DNA from: Alteromonas sp. IB21
GTDB taxonomy: Bacteria > Pseudomonadota > Gammaproteobacteria > Enterobacterales > Alteromonadaceae
Assembly: GCF_016405965.1 (NCBI RefSeq)
Contig: NZ_JAEFCD010000007.1
Span: 96,624-160,623 of the forward strand
DNA: 64,000 nt
Direction: 5' to 3'
Shown: piece by piece, positions 1 through 9,266 of the stretch
How the letters are laid out: each line of letters starts with the position of its first letter
Position numbering within the stretch: position 1 is the stretch's first letter
The notes under the pieces: generated by a model
What the model was told of the DNA's origin: nothing
The model's input: the letters and a program-made list of their open reading frames with translations, nothing else
Database searches by the model: none
Made by a program: the position numbers and the translations under genes

Positions 1-300
1 AAGCACCTCGTAACCTAATAACGGTCCAGCGACGTTGCCTACTTTTTCCATAAACCCAGGCCAATTGGTGCCGAACTGGAACGACATAGTCACACCGCTT
101 ACCACACCAAGTGCAAAGCTAAGTGCAAAAACACGTACCCAAAAACGGTACATGCGCATCCATACAGGATGCCCTGAAGTGTTTGAACGCAGTTTGAAAT
201 AAAATAAAAACCATCCCATTGCCATGGTGATAGTTGGAAACAAGATATGAAAGCTAATATTTAGCGCAAATTGTAAACGAGACAGAAAGAATGCATCCAC
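1..300 (-). CDS. cydA: Cytochrome bd ubiquinol oxidase subunit I, 5' part (partial)
   Basis: The first 100 codons of a cytochrome bd-type quinol oxidase subunit I are present; the rest lies beyond the window start. This integral membrane subunit oxidises quinol and carries the b-type hemes of a high-affinity terminal oxidase. The N-terminus DAFFLSRLQFALNISFHILF is typical of CydA/CioA, including the early histidine of the first membrane helix, and it continues with a second hydrophobic helix and the segment GVVSGVTMSFQFGTNWPGF. The start is a GTG at 298-300; an ATG one base out of phase gives no matching frame. A purine-rich ribosome site with a run of G lies just upstream. The gene follows the GbsR-type regulator by 11 bp on the same strand, so the two probably form one transcript. 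CydA and the cyanide-insensitive CioA cannot be separated from this fragment. Confidence 0.9.
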   Translation of the reverse strand, partial: MDAFFLSRLQFALNISFHILFPTITMAMGWFLFYFKLRSNTSGHPVWMRMYRFWVRVFALSFALGVVSGVTMSFQFGTNWPGFMEKVGNVAGPLLGYEVL

Positions 301-311
301 AGAAGGCCCCC

Positions 312-869
312 TTAGTTAACGCTGTTTTTTCCCGGAAGTAGCTTATCCTTAAGCTCAAGCATACGACCTACGCCAGAACCCAACTTCATTAAAGTGTTAA
401 GCTTTTCAGGTCCAAGATTTTGAAGTTCTTGTGACCATGCCGTAATTGATTCGAGTAAATCGTGAATTTCGTTCAGTTTGTGTTGAGCGTTTGCTTCTTT
501 TTCATTGGCAGGCGCGTCGAGCAAAAGGTCCCGCAGCAAGCTCATGGTGGGGTCTATTTCGCGCTTCCTACGCTCTTCAAAGACCCGATTAGCAAGTGTC
601 CAGATATCACCCGCTGGAATAAAGAACTCTTTTCTTTCGCCTGGTACTAAGTGTTGTTTTACTAAGCGCCAAGATTGGAGTTCTTTTAAACCCATACTGG
701 TATTGCCTCTGGAAATATTGAGGGCGTCAGCAATTTCCTGCGCTGAAATGGGCTCCTCATTCAACACGATCAACGCAAGAATTTGCCCCACGGTTCTGTT
801 GAACCCCCAGCGACTTCCCATTTCCCCAAAATGCATAACTGCAGAAGTAATTAGCGGCGTCATTTTCAT
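312..869 (-). CDS. GbsR/MarR-family transcriptional regulator
   Basis: A 185-residue protein with a winged-helix region around residues 25-85 (QEIADALNISRGNTSMGLKE is the likely recognition helix area) followed by a helical C-terminal part that probably dimerises. This arrangement matches the GbsR branch of MarR-like repressors. The gene lies 11 bp upstream of the cytochrome bd subunit I gene in the same direction, so it most likely controls that oxidase operon and itself. An inverted repeat with arms TTTCAG and CTGAAA sits just upstream of its start and is a candidate operator. The inducing signal cannot be read from the sequence. Family assignment is fairly sure; the regulatory target is inferred from position. 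Confidence 0.8.
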   Translation of the reverse strand: MKMTPLITSAVMHFGEMGSRWGFNRTVGQILALIVLNEEPISAQEIADALNISRGNTSMGLKELQSWRLVKQHLVPGERKEFFIPAGDIWTLANRVFEERRKREIDPTMSLLRDLLLDAPANEKEANAQHKLNEIHDLLESITAWSQELQNLGPEKLNTLMKLGSGVGRMLELKDKLLPGKNSVN

Positions 870-885
870 TTTAATATTCCAGAAG

Positions 886-903
886 TTTCAGAAATTACTG
901 AAA
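886..903. promoter_or_regulatory. Candidate operator (inverted repeat) for the GbsR-type regulator
   Basis: TTTCAG, six spacer bases, then CTGAAA form a perfect six-base dyad 17 bp upstream of the regulator start codon. It lies in the divergent intergenic region shared with the phytochrome gene. Spacing and placement suit a dimeric winged-helix repressor that regulates its own operon. No binding evidence is available. Confidence 0.4.
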
Positions 904-1092
904 GTTTATTGTTCTAAATCAAAAAACACAAGATTAATTTGGGTTTGTGAGTGATTTTTAATGGAATATTTAATGAAAATTAATTAGGAGGGGGGAGCGA
1001 TATAACATGACCTTTAGTGTGTAAATTGTTATCGTTGTACTGATTATTTATCCACTACGAAAGTTCGCTTTCCCAATTTCTCGGCCAAGGCA

Positions 1093-3819
1093 ATGGAACA
1101 CATTACAGATATAAAGACAGCGCAGCTTCAAAATTGTGAAGATGAAGCCATTCACTTAATCGAAAGTGTTCAAAGCTTTGGATACGTTATAGCGATAGAC
1201 CCCGAATCAAAAAAAATCCAAGTGGTCAGCGAAAATATCAATGACTTGTTTAAGGTTGAGATCACTCCCAATCACACTCTCATTACCGAACTCATTGATA
1301 TCCCTTCTCAGGAAGCGCCAACTTTCCAAACCATCTACGAAACCGTAAAAGGCGGAAATACTCGCCGCGCATATCAGTGGAAATTTGCCAAAAATGCCCT
1401 TTGGCTTGATAGTTGGGAAAAAGAAGGTAGTGGGGTAGTGTTTGACTCAAATGGCTTGCTTGTCATCGAATTAGAGCCAACACCTCAGCTAAGCTATGAA
1501 GCTGCTCAGCAATGGGTGCCTATGGACGTAGATTTACGTACTTTGTTACCTGACGTTGATGGCTGTAAGTCAATCAACGATGTTGCAGACGCTATTGCTC
1601 AGGTATTTAAAAAATATATTGGTTTCAGTTCCGTCATGGTTTATCAATTTGATAAAGATTATTGCGGAGAAGTCATCGGGGAAGCAACGGCCGCTTCTTC
1701 GCGGTCTTTCAAAGGGTTAAAGTTCCCTGCATCTGATATACCGAGCCAAGCACGTGAGTTGTATTTAAAAAATAGAGTACGCTGTGTGTTTGATGTAGAA
1801 GAGAAGCCGATTGGCTTACAACCTTCTGTAAAAGAGTCGGGCAGGCCTGAAGTTGATCTATCAATGTCGATGGTTCGCTCGGTTTCTCCCGTTCATATCA
1901 CCTATTTGAAAAATATGGGTATCCGCTCATCGTTTTCTGTTTCCCTAGTATTTGAAGGCAAGCTGTGGGGCCTTCTGGCTTGTCACAATAATGAGCCCAA
2001 GTATATTGATCAGAAAAAGCGGTTGGTATGTGAGTCACTAGGTCACCTATACGCCTGGCAACTGCACACTAAAGGATTGCACGAAAAGAAAGAGCAGTTT
2101 CAAATTCGCCAGCGCAAGCTCAACGGCATCATTCATCAGCTTACAAGCTATCACAATCCATTAGAAGCTATTACTCAAAAAGAAGCTGGGTTATTAGACG
2201 TAGCCAATGCATCAGGAATGGCTGTTATTACGCCGTTCGATAAATACCTAGTGGGCAGAACACCGCCTGAAAAAACGTTATCACGGCTACTCGACAAACT
2301 GGTTATTGCCAATTCGGAAGAATCTATAGCTATCAATAAGCTGGGAAATGAAGTCACTGATGAGTGTGACCTAAACGGAATTCGAGGCATGTATATATCA
2401 TGTGTGTCGGCTAAGTTAGGCTATTACACCGTATGGTTCAGAGAGCCTAAAGATAAAACCATACGCTGGGCAGGCGAAGAAGCCGCCAAAAAAGATATTG
2501 GTAAATCACTCACGCCTCGTAACTCGTTTGATATGTACTTACAAAGCGTTTCTGATGAGTCAGTAGAGTGGACAGAAGATGATCAGCTAATCATCGAAGG
2601 TTTTGACCACTTATTTATTCCCTACGCGCTAAGTCTGAAAGCATCTCTAGATAAACAAATTAGTAAGCTCGAAGAATTAGATAAGGCCAAAGATCAATTC
2701 TTGGCGAGTATCTCTCATGAGCTTCGCTCGCCACTCAATTCTATCGTTGGCTGGACCGATTTGGCGTTAATGGATGTGAAGAATGTTGATAGGATGACTG
2801 ATGCTTTGGGGGTTATAAAACGTGCTGCGTCAACTCAGGCGGCATTGATAAATGACATCCTAGACCTATCACGCATCATTTCAGGCACTATGAAACTCAG
2901 TATCCATTCGTTGAATATTGCCTCGTCGATTTCAGAAGTGGCAAAGTCTTTTGAGGCTGGGTTTGCAAGCAAGAATATTAAACTCTCCATAAATTGCGAA
3001 GACGAATACACCCAAATATTAGGTGATAATTTACGGATAAAGCAGGTTATTAATAACCTGTTAAGCAACGCCCTTAAGTTCACGTCAAAAGGCGGCACAG
3101 TGCATGTTCGCGGTAAGCGAGAGCATTCTAACTATTTATTTCGTGTCAAAGACAACGGTAAGGGAATGACACAGGAACAGATAGCCCGAGTATTTGAACG
3201 TTTTTACCAGGGTAAAAACGAGCACAATAAACACGGTCTTGGGTTAGGGCTGTCAATTGTGAAAAGTTTAGTGGAAATGCATGGTGGCGAAATATACGCT
3301 GAAAGTGATGGGCTAAATTCCGGTACTACATTTTTTGTTTCGTTGCCCATTGCGCCGCTTAGCTTGCACGATGATATTATCGAAACCAAAAACCCGGAAA
3401 TTAGTGATTTGACCGCGTCTCTGCGACTCGATGGCTTGCGTATATTGGTCGCGGAAGATGAACAAGATGCGAGAGACTTCATCAAGCTATTCTTAGAATC
3501 AAATGGCGCCCGTGTCAACGTAGCGAAAAATGGTTTGCTGGCCTGGAAAGCATTGAATGATATGCCAGAGGCATTCGACCTATTGCTGTCGGATATTGGC
3601 ATGCCGGAGATGGATGGGCTGGGGCTAGTCACTAAAATTCGTGCTAGTGAGGTTGCAGAAATAGCCAAACTCAATGCGGTCGCGTTAACGGCATATGCCT
3701 ATACGTCAGATAGGGTAAAAGCGCTTAAAGCAGGCTTCAATAACTATGTTTCTAAACCGGTAGATGGTGAAGAACTACTGACTATTTTGGAAATGTACTT
3801 GCCGGTAAATGTTCATTAG
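1093..3819 (+). CDS. Bacteriophytochrome hybrid histidine kinase with C-terminal receiver
   Basis: A 908-residue red/far-red photoreceptor kinase. In order it has an N-terminal PAS domain, GAF, PHY, HisKA (about 525-600), HATPase_c and a receiver domain (about 785-905). Cys15, in NCEDEAIHLIESVQSFG, matches the biliverdin-attachment cysteine of bacteriophytochromes. The GAF domain carries PASDIPSQAR and SPVHITYLKNMG, where plant and cyanobacterial phytochromes would have Cys after His, so the bound chromophore should be biliverdin. PRNSF is the PHY tongue motif. His542 in SHELRSP is the phospho-acceptor, NNLLSNALKFT and GLGLGLSIVK are the N and G2 boxes, and Asp834 in LLSDIGMPEMDG is the receiver aspartate. 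No transmembrane segment is seen, so it is cytoplasmic. No heme oxygenase gene lies next to it; biliverdin must come from elsewhere. Its output partner is unknown. Confidence 0.93.
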   Translation: MEHITDIKTAQLQNCEDEAIHLIESVQSFGYVIAIDPESKKIQVVSENINDLFKVEITPNHTLITELIDIPSQEAPTFQTIYETVKGGNTRRAYQWKFAKNALWLDSWEKEGSGVVFDSNGLLVIELEPTPQLSYEAAQQWVPMDVDLRTLLPDVDGCKSINDVADAIAQVFKKYIGFSSVMVYQFDKDYCGEVIGEATAASSRSFKGLKFPASDIPSQARELYLKNRVRCVFDVEEKPIGLQPSVKESGRPEVDLSMSMVRSVSPVHITYLKNMGIRSSFSVSLVFEGKLWGLLACHNNEPKYIDQKKRLVCESLGHLYAWQLHTKGLHEKKEQFQIRQRKLNGIIHQLTSYHNPLEAITQKEAGLLDVANASGMAVITPFDKYLVGRTPPEKTLSRLLDKLVIANSEESIAINKLGNEVTDECDLNGIRGMYISCVSAKLGYYTVWFREPKDKTIRWAGEEAAKKDIGKSLTPRNSFDMYLQSVSDESVEWTEDDQLIIEGFDHLFIPYALSLKASLDKQISKLEELDKAKDQFLASISHELRSPLNSIVGWTDLALMDVKNVDRMTDALGVIKRAASTQAALINDILDLSRIISGTMKLSIHSLNIASSISEVAKSFEAGFASKNIKLSINCEDEYTQILGDNLRIKQVINNLLSNALKFTSKGGTVHVRGKREHSNYLFRVKDNGKGMTQEQIARVFERFYQGKNEHNKHGLGLGLSIVKSLVEMHGGEIYAESDGLNSGTTFFVSLPIAPLSLHDDIIETKNPEISDLTASLRLDGLRILVAEDEQDARDFIKLFLESNGARVNVAKNGLLAWKALNDMPEAFDLLLSDIGMPEMDGLGLVTKIRASEVAEIAKLNAVALTAYAYTSDRVKALKAGFNNYVSKPVDGEELLTILEMYLPVNVH

Positions 3820-3893
3820 AACAGTGGCGTATACACGCCGATCAGGCTTCTGACTAGCGCAGTCTATCGAGCATGGAAACTGACACATAAACA

Positions 3894-4943
3894 CTACCAG
3901 CGACGAAGCAGGCGCTGGTAAGTCGTTTTATCGAGTAGCGACGCCCTGGGCGCAGAAGCATTATCGAGTACAAGTGATGCCTGCGCATCCTCCAACGAGT
4001 CGTGAGCTTTGCCATCAATATAAAACTTACTGTTTTTCGACGTAGGCTTTCCGTCGAGAGAGTAAGCAGTAGCCAAGCTATCAGATGAACGTGTTATATC
4101 ACTATGACCGATGAAATCAGCAGAACCATCGCCGTCAACATCTTTCGTTAACCAAGGCAATGAAAGCGGGGCGTTAAACGCTCCATCATTCTGCATTGTA
4201 GACACAGTATCATCAAACCGTTCAATCATGGTTTTTGCACCGTCGAGATCTTTTCTGACCGCTAGTTGAAAGCCAGTTTGTGCTAGCGGTTTGGCCGAGT
4301 AATGCAGCGTTTCTTCATTGTCATTAGCCAATAAAATATTGAGCTCACGTGCGAGCAGTTCTGTGGTCAACAAAAACGGCGCACGGTCATCAGCGAGCTG
4401 ACGAAAGGCATCAAACGTACTTGGGTTTCGCGACCATTTTATCTCTTTGAGTGTTCTGAACATGGGGGTGTTTGCAAAGCGATTTTCAATGGCAACGCGA
4501 TTATCTTTAAGGTGGGGAAATAGCTTTACGCTCTCTACGTCTGCGTCTTTACTTACCGCGTATAAGTAGGCGGGCAGATAAACGTCAGACAACAGCAGAT
4601 GGCTACTATCTTCGCCTAAGTTTACGTAAGCAAATTCACCATCTAACTTACCCGTTAGAACTGAACTGCCTAAGAAGGCATCCCGCATAACGCGCAGCTC
4701 TACGTCCAGTCCTGCTTTTTGAAACACGTTTTCCAGTAAGCGATTAATACGAGCAGGCTCACCGTCGTCACTTATGTAAGTCTCGAAGGATGACGCGCCA
4801 AGCGTGGTCGCCGCTGCGTGAAGCTGTAAAACACTGCAGCAGTAAAGTGCAAGACTAATGCCCAAGAATAGAGAGCGATGAGTTAAAATCGAAAGCGGGA
4901 AAGCGAGACATCTTGCCAAAAGTGGACTCCGTACTGCAACCAT
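3894..4943 (-). CDS. Periplasmic substrate-binding-like protein (SBP family 3 type)
   Basis: A 349-residue exported protein. The hydrophobic stretch around residues 22-44 ending in LQLHAAA looks like a late signal peptide, so the real start may be downstream of the one given. The mature part, with segments such as RINRLLENVFQKAGLDVELR and a later LLTTELLARELN region, resembles family 3 extracellular solute-binding domains, which act alone or as sensor lobes. No permease or ATPase gene lies beside it, so a transport role is not supported. Near the C-terminus DVDGDGSADFIG is an EF-hand-like calcium loop followed by a tail not expected in the family. It is convergent with the phytochrome gene. 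The ligand is unknown. Confidence 0.6.
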   Translation of the reverse strand: MVAVRSPLLARCLAFPLSILTHRSLFLGISLALYCCSVLQLHAAATTLGASSFETYISDDGEPARINRLLENVFQKAGLDVELRVMRDAFLGSSVLTGKLDGEFAYVNLGEDSSHLLLSDVYLPAYLYAVSKDADVESVKLFPHLKDNRVAIENRFANTPMFRTLKEIKWSRNPSTFDAFRQLADDRAPFLLTTELLARELNILLANDNEETLHYSAKPLAQTGFQLAVRKDLDGAKTMIERFDDTVSTMQNDGAFNAPLSLPWLTKDVDGDGSADFIGHSDITRSSDSLATAYSLDGKPTSKNSKFYIDGKAHDSLEDAQASLVLDNASAPRASLLDKTTYQRLLRRW

Positions 4944-5096
4944 GCGTTCTTTACACTCTAATCCACTTAGCCGTTTAATTCCAATAAACTCGCCATTTGC
5001 AGAATTAACAAAATGTAAGCGACATCAATGTATTGCATATTGTGCCGCTCACTTAGTATGTGAGTTTAGTAGTACGTTAAGTTAGCGTTTAACTAT

Positions 5097-5136
5097 TCAA
5101 AAACCGGGTAGCCCCAACCGAATGAGTATGGGGCTA
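5097..5136 (-). terminator. Probable rho-independent terminator of the M28 peptidase gene
   Basis: TAGCCCCA (5109-5116) and TGGGGCTA (5129-5136) form an 8-bp stem with a 12-base loop. On the minus strand the stem is followed after a few bases by a T run, just past the peptidase stop codon. Confidence 0.5.
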
Positions 5137-5148
5137 ACAATATCAGGT

Positions 5149-6555
5149 CTACTCGCCGAAACTACCAGCGGGACCTGGATAGACCACTACACTCTCTATG
5201 TCATCGTTGTTAACGCTGGCAACACCAAAGAAGTAGTTGTCTATAACCACATTCTCAAGCGTCGCTTCTGTTACGTTGCCCACGTATTTGCTGTATTCCC
5301 AATTTGGTGCATCAGTATGACGCCAGTATATTTTATACCCTTTTAACTGCGGGTTTTGTTCGGTATCTAACGCATCCCATTTAAGGGTAGTAGAAGGCTG
5401 CACAGCGCCAGCAATTTCCACATTTGCGGGTGGGTTTGGTGCCCATGCCATGGCCGCAAGCGATACTGCATTTAGCCCCGTGAGTTTGGCTGCATAATCG
5501 AAGTTCACGCCGTCAAGTGTGTCGCCGTAGGCAATACCGTCTTCAACGCGCAGATCCTGGTGCTGCCGGGTGTAGTTTTCGTTGGTTTCCATAATGCGAA
5601 TACCCGGATAACCCAAATCGTTAAACGGACGATGGTGGCCGCCACGACCAAATCGGTCTAAGCGATAAATCACCATGGTATCTAAGTTCTCAATATACTT
5701 ATCGGCAATTTTATCAATGTAGCGGGCAAGGTTACGGCTTGGCGAGTCAACTTCGCCACCCGTGAAGCGACGCATGCGCGCTTCTTTTTCTGTTTCAGTT
5801 ACGCGAGTGCCTTCAGCAAAAATACGGGCAGTGGTGTTGTTAATAACACCGTTAACGCCTTCGATATTGCCAATCATGTCGTTATTTAGCACGGCTTTAA
5901 TTCGCCAGCCGTCTTCTTTAGCTTGCTTCGCCATAATGCGCCCGCCAAATAAACCTTGTTCTTCGCCGGCTAGCGCAGCATAAACAATGCTGCCGTTAAA
6001 CTTATATTTTGATAAAACCCGTGCAGCTTCAAGGGTACCCGCAACACCAGAAGCATTGTCATTTGCTCCCGGTGAGTCAGACGTGAAGTCCATTACATCA
6101 GACACCCGCGAGTCGATATCGCCAGACATGATCACGTAGCGATCTGGATCGGTCGTACCGCGCTGAATAGCAATGACGCTTACCACTTCAACTGGGTCCG
6201 GAATACGCTTTTCACTGCTGATTACCTCTGACTGATAATACACCTCTAAACAGCCACCGCACGCGGCGGAAATTTTATCAAACTCAGATTTTATCCAGCG
6301 TCGCGCTGCACCAATGCCGCGGGTGTCAGATTCGGTTTCAGAAAGGGTGTGGCGAGTACCAAAGTTAACTAATTTGGTAATGTCTTGTTCAATGTTTTCG
6401 GCAGAGACGTTTTTGGCTATATCGTAAAGCCCTTGTTGCTGTTCGGTTTGGGCGTGAACTATGAAAGAAACAGCGCTACTTAACAATGCGGTAGATGCCA
6501 GAAGATTTGTGGCTTTAGTTCTTATCTTAGACTGTGGGGATTGGTTTTTTATCAT
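5149..6555 (-). CDS. Secreted M28-family zinc aminopeptidase with C-terminal Fn3-like domain
   Basis: A 468-residue exported peptidase. A signal peptide covers about residues 1-35 (SAVSFIVHAQ at the cleavage region). The catalytic domain has the M28 pattern: GDIDSR (146 and 148), GANDNASG with Asp166, AGEEQGLFGG with Glu198 and Glu199, NNDMIGN with Asp226, and a late His332 in TRQHQDL. Family members usually have His in the first of these motifs (H-x-D); here that position is Asp146. About residues 375-465 form a fibronectin type III-like domain (TLKWDALDTE, KGYKIYWRHT). It probably trims peptides outside the cytoplasm as part of protein scavenging. Function by family is firm; activity with the changed ligand is untested. 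Confidence 0.88.
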   Translation of the reverse strand: MIKNQSPQSKIRTKATNLLASTALLSSAVSFIVHAQTEQQQGLYDIAKNVSAENIEQDITKLVNFGTRHTLSETESDTRGIGAARRWIKSEFDKISAACGGCLEVYYQSEVISSEKRIPDPVEVVSVIAIQRGTTDPDRYVIMSGDIDSRVSDVMDFTSDSPGANDNASGVAGTLEAARVLSKYKFNGSIVYAALAGEEQGLFGGRIMAKQAKEDGWRIKAVLNNDMIGNIEGVNGVINNTTARIFAEGTRVTETEKEARMRRFTGGEVDSPSRNLARYIDKIADKYIENLDTMVIYRLDRFGRGGHHRPFNDLGYPGIRIMETNENYTRQHQDLRVEDGIAYGDTLDGVNFDYAAKLTGLNAVSLAAMAWAPNPPANVEIAGAVQPSTTLKWDALDTEQNPQLKGYKIYWRHTDAPNWEYSKYVGNVTEATLENVVIDNYFFGVASVNNDDIESVVVYPGPAGSFGE

Positions 6556-6704
6556 TATTCTCTCCAGTGTTTATCTTTTCACCATAACGAATACGTGACA
6601 AAGCTACAATTGGAGTAAACGCGTATAATGGTTGGTTATCGCAAGCAATAGATAATAAACGTTAAGTAAGCATAAATGGGGGATTAAGACGAGCGCTAAA
6701 AGAC

Positions 6705-6729
6705 AAAAAAAGCCGGCGTCTGCCGGCTT
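6705..6729 (-). terminator. Rho-independent terminator after fre
   Basis: A perfect 7-bp stem AGCCGGC (6711-6717) / GCCGGCT (6722-6728) with a GTCT loop. The minus strand ends in seven T residues. It lies 27 bp past the fre stop codon. Confidence 0.85.
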
Positions 6730-6755
6730 ATAGAATATCAGCATTGCATGAGTGT

Positions 6756-7451
6756 TTAGATAAACGCAAACGCGTCGCCAAACAGGTTCTCTACTTTCAA
6801 ACCGCGCTGAGTAAAGTCATCGCGCACGACCTTCGCCATTTCAAAACGGCCGGCAACGTATACCTGAACGTTCGAGAAGTCAGCGTGGTCAGCCATCACC
6901 GCGTGATGCACCCAACCGGTTCTGCCTTTCCATTCGTCGCAAGCAAACTCAACAACTGGCACAAACGTGAAGTGCTCGTTAGCTTCAGCTAGTGCAGTTA
7001 GCTTATCGGCTAAATACAAGTCCGATGCGTGCTTTCCACCCCAATAAAGGGTAACTGGCGTTTTGTCGCCGCTATTCAGCTGCTCTTGCAGAATTGAATA
7101 GGTATACGAGAAGCCTGTACCGCCAGCAATAAGCACCATAGGCAGGCCGTTGCTTTGCAAAAAGGCATTGCCATTACCCACATTTACTGTGACTTCGCCA
7201 TCAGCGCGCATACGCTCTAGCACTTCGCCCGCATAGCTATTGCCAAGCTCTGCACCAATATGCAGTTCTATGCGGTTGTTATCAAACGCGGCGTTAGCAA
7301 TAGAGAATGGGCGCATATCTTTTTCGCCCATTACCACCATAGCGTACTGACCTGCCTTAAATTCAACAGGGCTTTCTGGCGTTAATTCAACTTTTTGTAC
7401 CACTTCGGTTAAAGGCGTGATGCTTGCAACCTTACACTTAATTTCTGACAT
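6756..7451 (-). CDS. fre: NAD(P)H-flavin reductase
   Basis: A 231-residue cytoplasmic flavin reductase of the ferredoxin-NADP reductase superfamily. The N-terminal barrel carries RPFSIAN, the flavin-binding motif, and the nucleotide-binding half begins with VLIAGGTGFSYTYSI. The C-terminus ENLFGDAFAFI closely matches Fre/LuxG proteins. It reduces FMN or riboflavin with NAD(P)H. It lies directly downstream of ubiD on the same strand with about 100 bp between them, as in enteric bacteria. This suits a supply of reduced FMN for making the prenylated FMN cofactor of UbiD, although UbiX is not in this window. Length is normal for the family. Confidence 0.93.
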   Translation of the reverse strand: MSEIKCKVASITPLTEVVQKVELTPESPVEFKAGQYAMVVMGEKDMRPFSIANAAFDNNRIELHIGAELGNSYAGEVLERMRADGEVTVNVGNGNAFLQSNGLPMVLIAGGTGFSYTYSILQEQLNSGDKTPVTLYWGGKHASDLYLADKLTALAEANEHFTFVPVVEFACDEWKGRTGWVHHAVMADHADFSNVQVYVAGRFEMAKVVRDDFTQRGLKVENLFGDAFAFI

Positions 7452-7550
7452 GTATTCTCTTCTAACCTTCTTGCTTAGCGTGTCGCCTTTGCATGCGCTT
7501 TAGGAAAAGCGCACGCTTTAACACAAAATAAATAGCGCATAAAATAGTCG

Positions 7551-9035
7551 CTACATAATACCAAGACTGTCCCAAATATCATCAACCCGTTTTTTTACGT
7601 CTTCGTCCATCACGATCGGTACGCCCCATTCGCGGTCGGTCTCGCCAGGCATTTTGTTGGTGGCATCCATTCCCATTTTCGAGCCGAGCCCCGAAACAGG
7701 CGATGCAAAATCTAAATAATCGATTGGCGTATTTTCTATCATTACCGTATCGCGGGCGGGGTCCATACGGGTAGTAATGGCCCAAATAACATCGTTCCAG
7801 TCACGCGCGTTAACGTCGTCATCGCACACTATCACAAATTTGGTGTACATGAACTGACGCAAGAACGACCATACCCCCATCATCACCCGTTTCGCATGTC
7901 CAGGATACTGTTTCTTCATAGTAACCACCGCCATGCGATAGGAACAGCCTTCAGGTGGTAAGTAGAAATCCACTATTTCAGGGAACTGCTTTTGCAAAAT
8001 AGGCACAAACACTTCGTTTAGTGCCACCCCTAAAATAGCTGGCTCGTCTGGCGGACGACCGGTATAGGTTGAATGATAAATAGGGTCTTTACGGTGGGTA
8101 ATATGGGTAACGGTAAACACGGGGAAGTCATCCACTTCATTATAATACCCGGTGTGATCGCCGTAAGGGCCTTCCGGTGCGGTTTCGTCTTGCGCAATAT
8201 AGCCTTCAAGCACAATCTCTGCGCTGGCAGGTACCTGCAAATCGTTACTGATAGACTTAACCACTTCGGTTTTATCACCGCGAAGTAAGCCGGCAAAAGC
8301 ATATTCAGATAAGGTGTCGGGCACAGGGGTAACCGCACCTAATATGGTAGCAGGGTCGGCGCCAAGGGCGACAGATACAGGGTAGGGTTCGCCCGGGTGG
8401 GTTTGACACCACTCGCGAAAATCAAGGGCGCCACCGCGGTGTGATAACCAGCGCATTATGAGTTTGTTTTTACCGATAACTTGCTGACGGTAAATTCCCA
8501 AATTCTGACGTTTCTTGTGCGGTCCTTTGGTTACGCTCAATCCCCACGTGACCAAAGGTGCGGCATCACCGGGCCAACAGCGCTGCACAGGTATTTTTGA
8601 TAAATCTACATCATCACCCGTTAACACCACTTCCTGACACGGCGCTTTTTTTAGAACTTTGGCAGGCATGTTTAGCACTTGCTTAAATACCGGCAGTTTT
8701 TCCCAAAGATCTTTCAGACCTTTCGGCGGCTCTGGCTCTTTCAAGTAAGCCAAAAGCTTACCGACTTCACGAAGGGCTTCAACCGAGTCTTGCCCCATGC
8801 CCAAAGCGACACGCTCAGGTGTACCAAACAAGTTGGCCAGTACAGGCATGTCGTGATTTTTGGGGTTTTCAAATAGCAGGGCAGGGCCACCGGCACGCAA
8901 GGTACGGTCTGCGATTTCCGTCATTTCTAAGTCGGTATCTATAGGCTGGCTAATGCGAACTAGTTGGCCCTTGGCTTCTAATTGGCGAATGAAGTCACGT
9001 AAATCTTTGTATTTCATCAGTGCAGGTGTATCCAC
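7551..9035 (-). CDS. ubiD: 4-hydroxy-3-polyprenylbenzoate decarboxylase UbiD
   Basis: A 494-residue prenylated-FMN-dependent decarboxylase that acts early in ubiquinone synthesis. Long stretches such as [57 protein letters not shown] and [20 protein letters not shown] are nearly those of enteric UbiD. The E, R and E residues expected in the cofactor pocket sit within these conserved stretches. Length is full. The annotated start adds six residues before MKYKDLRDF; the internal ATG at residue 7 is an equally good start and matches relatives. It is followed by fre in the same direction. Confidence 0.96.
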   Translation of the reverse strand: MDTPALMKYKDLRDFIRQLEAKGQLVRISQPIDTDLEMTEIADRTLRAGGPALLFENPKNHDMPVLANLFGTPERVALGMGQDSVEALREVGKLLAYLKEPEPPKGLKDLWEKLPVFKQVLNMPAKVLKKAPCQEVVLTGDDVDLSKIPVQRCWPGDAAPLVTWGLSVTKGPHKKRQNLGIYRQQVIGKNKLIMRWLSHRGGALDFREWCQTHPGEPYPVSVALGADPATILGAVTPVPDTLSEYAFAGLLRGDKTEVVKSISNDLQVPASAEIVLEGYIAQDETAPEGPYGDHTGYYNEVDDFPVFTVTHITHRKDPIYHSTYTGRPPDEPAILGVALNEVFVPILQKQFPEIVDFYLPPEGCSYRMAVVTMKKQYPGHAKRVMMGVWSFLRQFMYTKFVIVCDDDVNARDWNDVIWAITTRMDPARDTVMIENTPIDYLDFASPVSGLGSKMGMDATNKMPGETDREWGVPIVMDEDVKKRVDDIWDSLGIM

Positions 9036-9108
9036 GAATGTAATTTATGGCAAGAATATACTATTTAGCATTAAAGTCCGATCAGTAAGCGCTGCTAATC
9101 TGTGATTA

Positions 9109-9139
9109 AACCTTTTACAGACAAAATAACCTTTACAGA
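9109..9139. repeat. Short imperfect direct repeat in the ubiD/9267 divergent region
   Basis: AACCTTTTACAGA (9109-9121) and AACCTTTACAGA (9128-9139) recur with starts 19 bp apart, about two helical turns, between divergent genes. This could be a tandem activator site, but no matching regulator is known. Confidence 0.3.
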
Positions 9140-9266
9140 GGCACTCTTTCTGTGTGATATAAGAAAACGTTAAAACATTTAACAAACCTAGGTTCTGTCT
9201 GTCTAAACTGTACGAAACAAATACATTTTCTGATAAACAGGCCTACCTTTTGCCTAAGGTGGTTAC

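Noticed and set aside
3826-3842. GGCGT/ACGCC hairpin between the phytochrome and 3894 genes
   Set aside because: Only a five-bp stem without a T tail; too weak to call a terminator.
7495-7512. GCGCTTT/AAAGCGC hairpin between ubiD and fre
   Set aside because: No T tail in either direction; it does not clearly separate the two genes.
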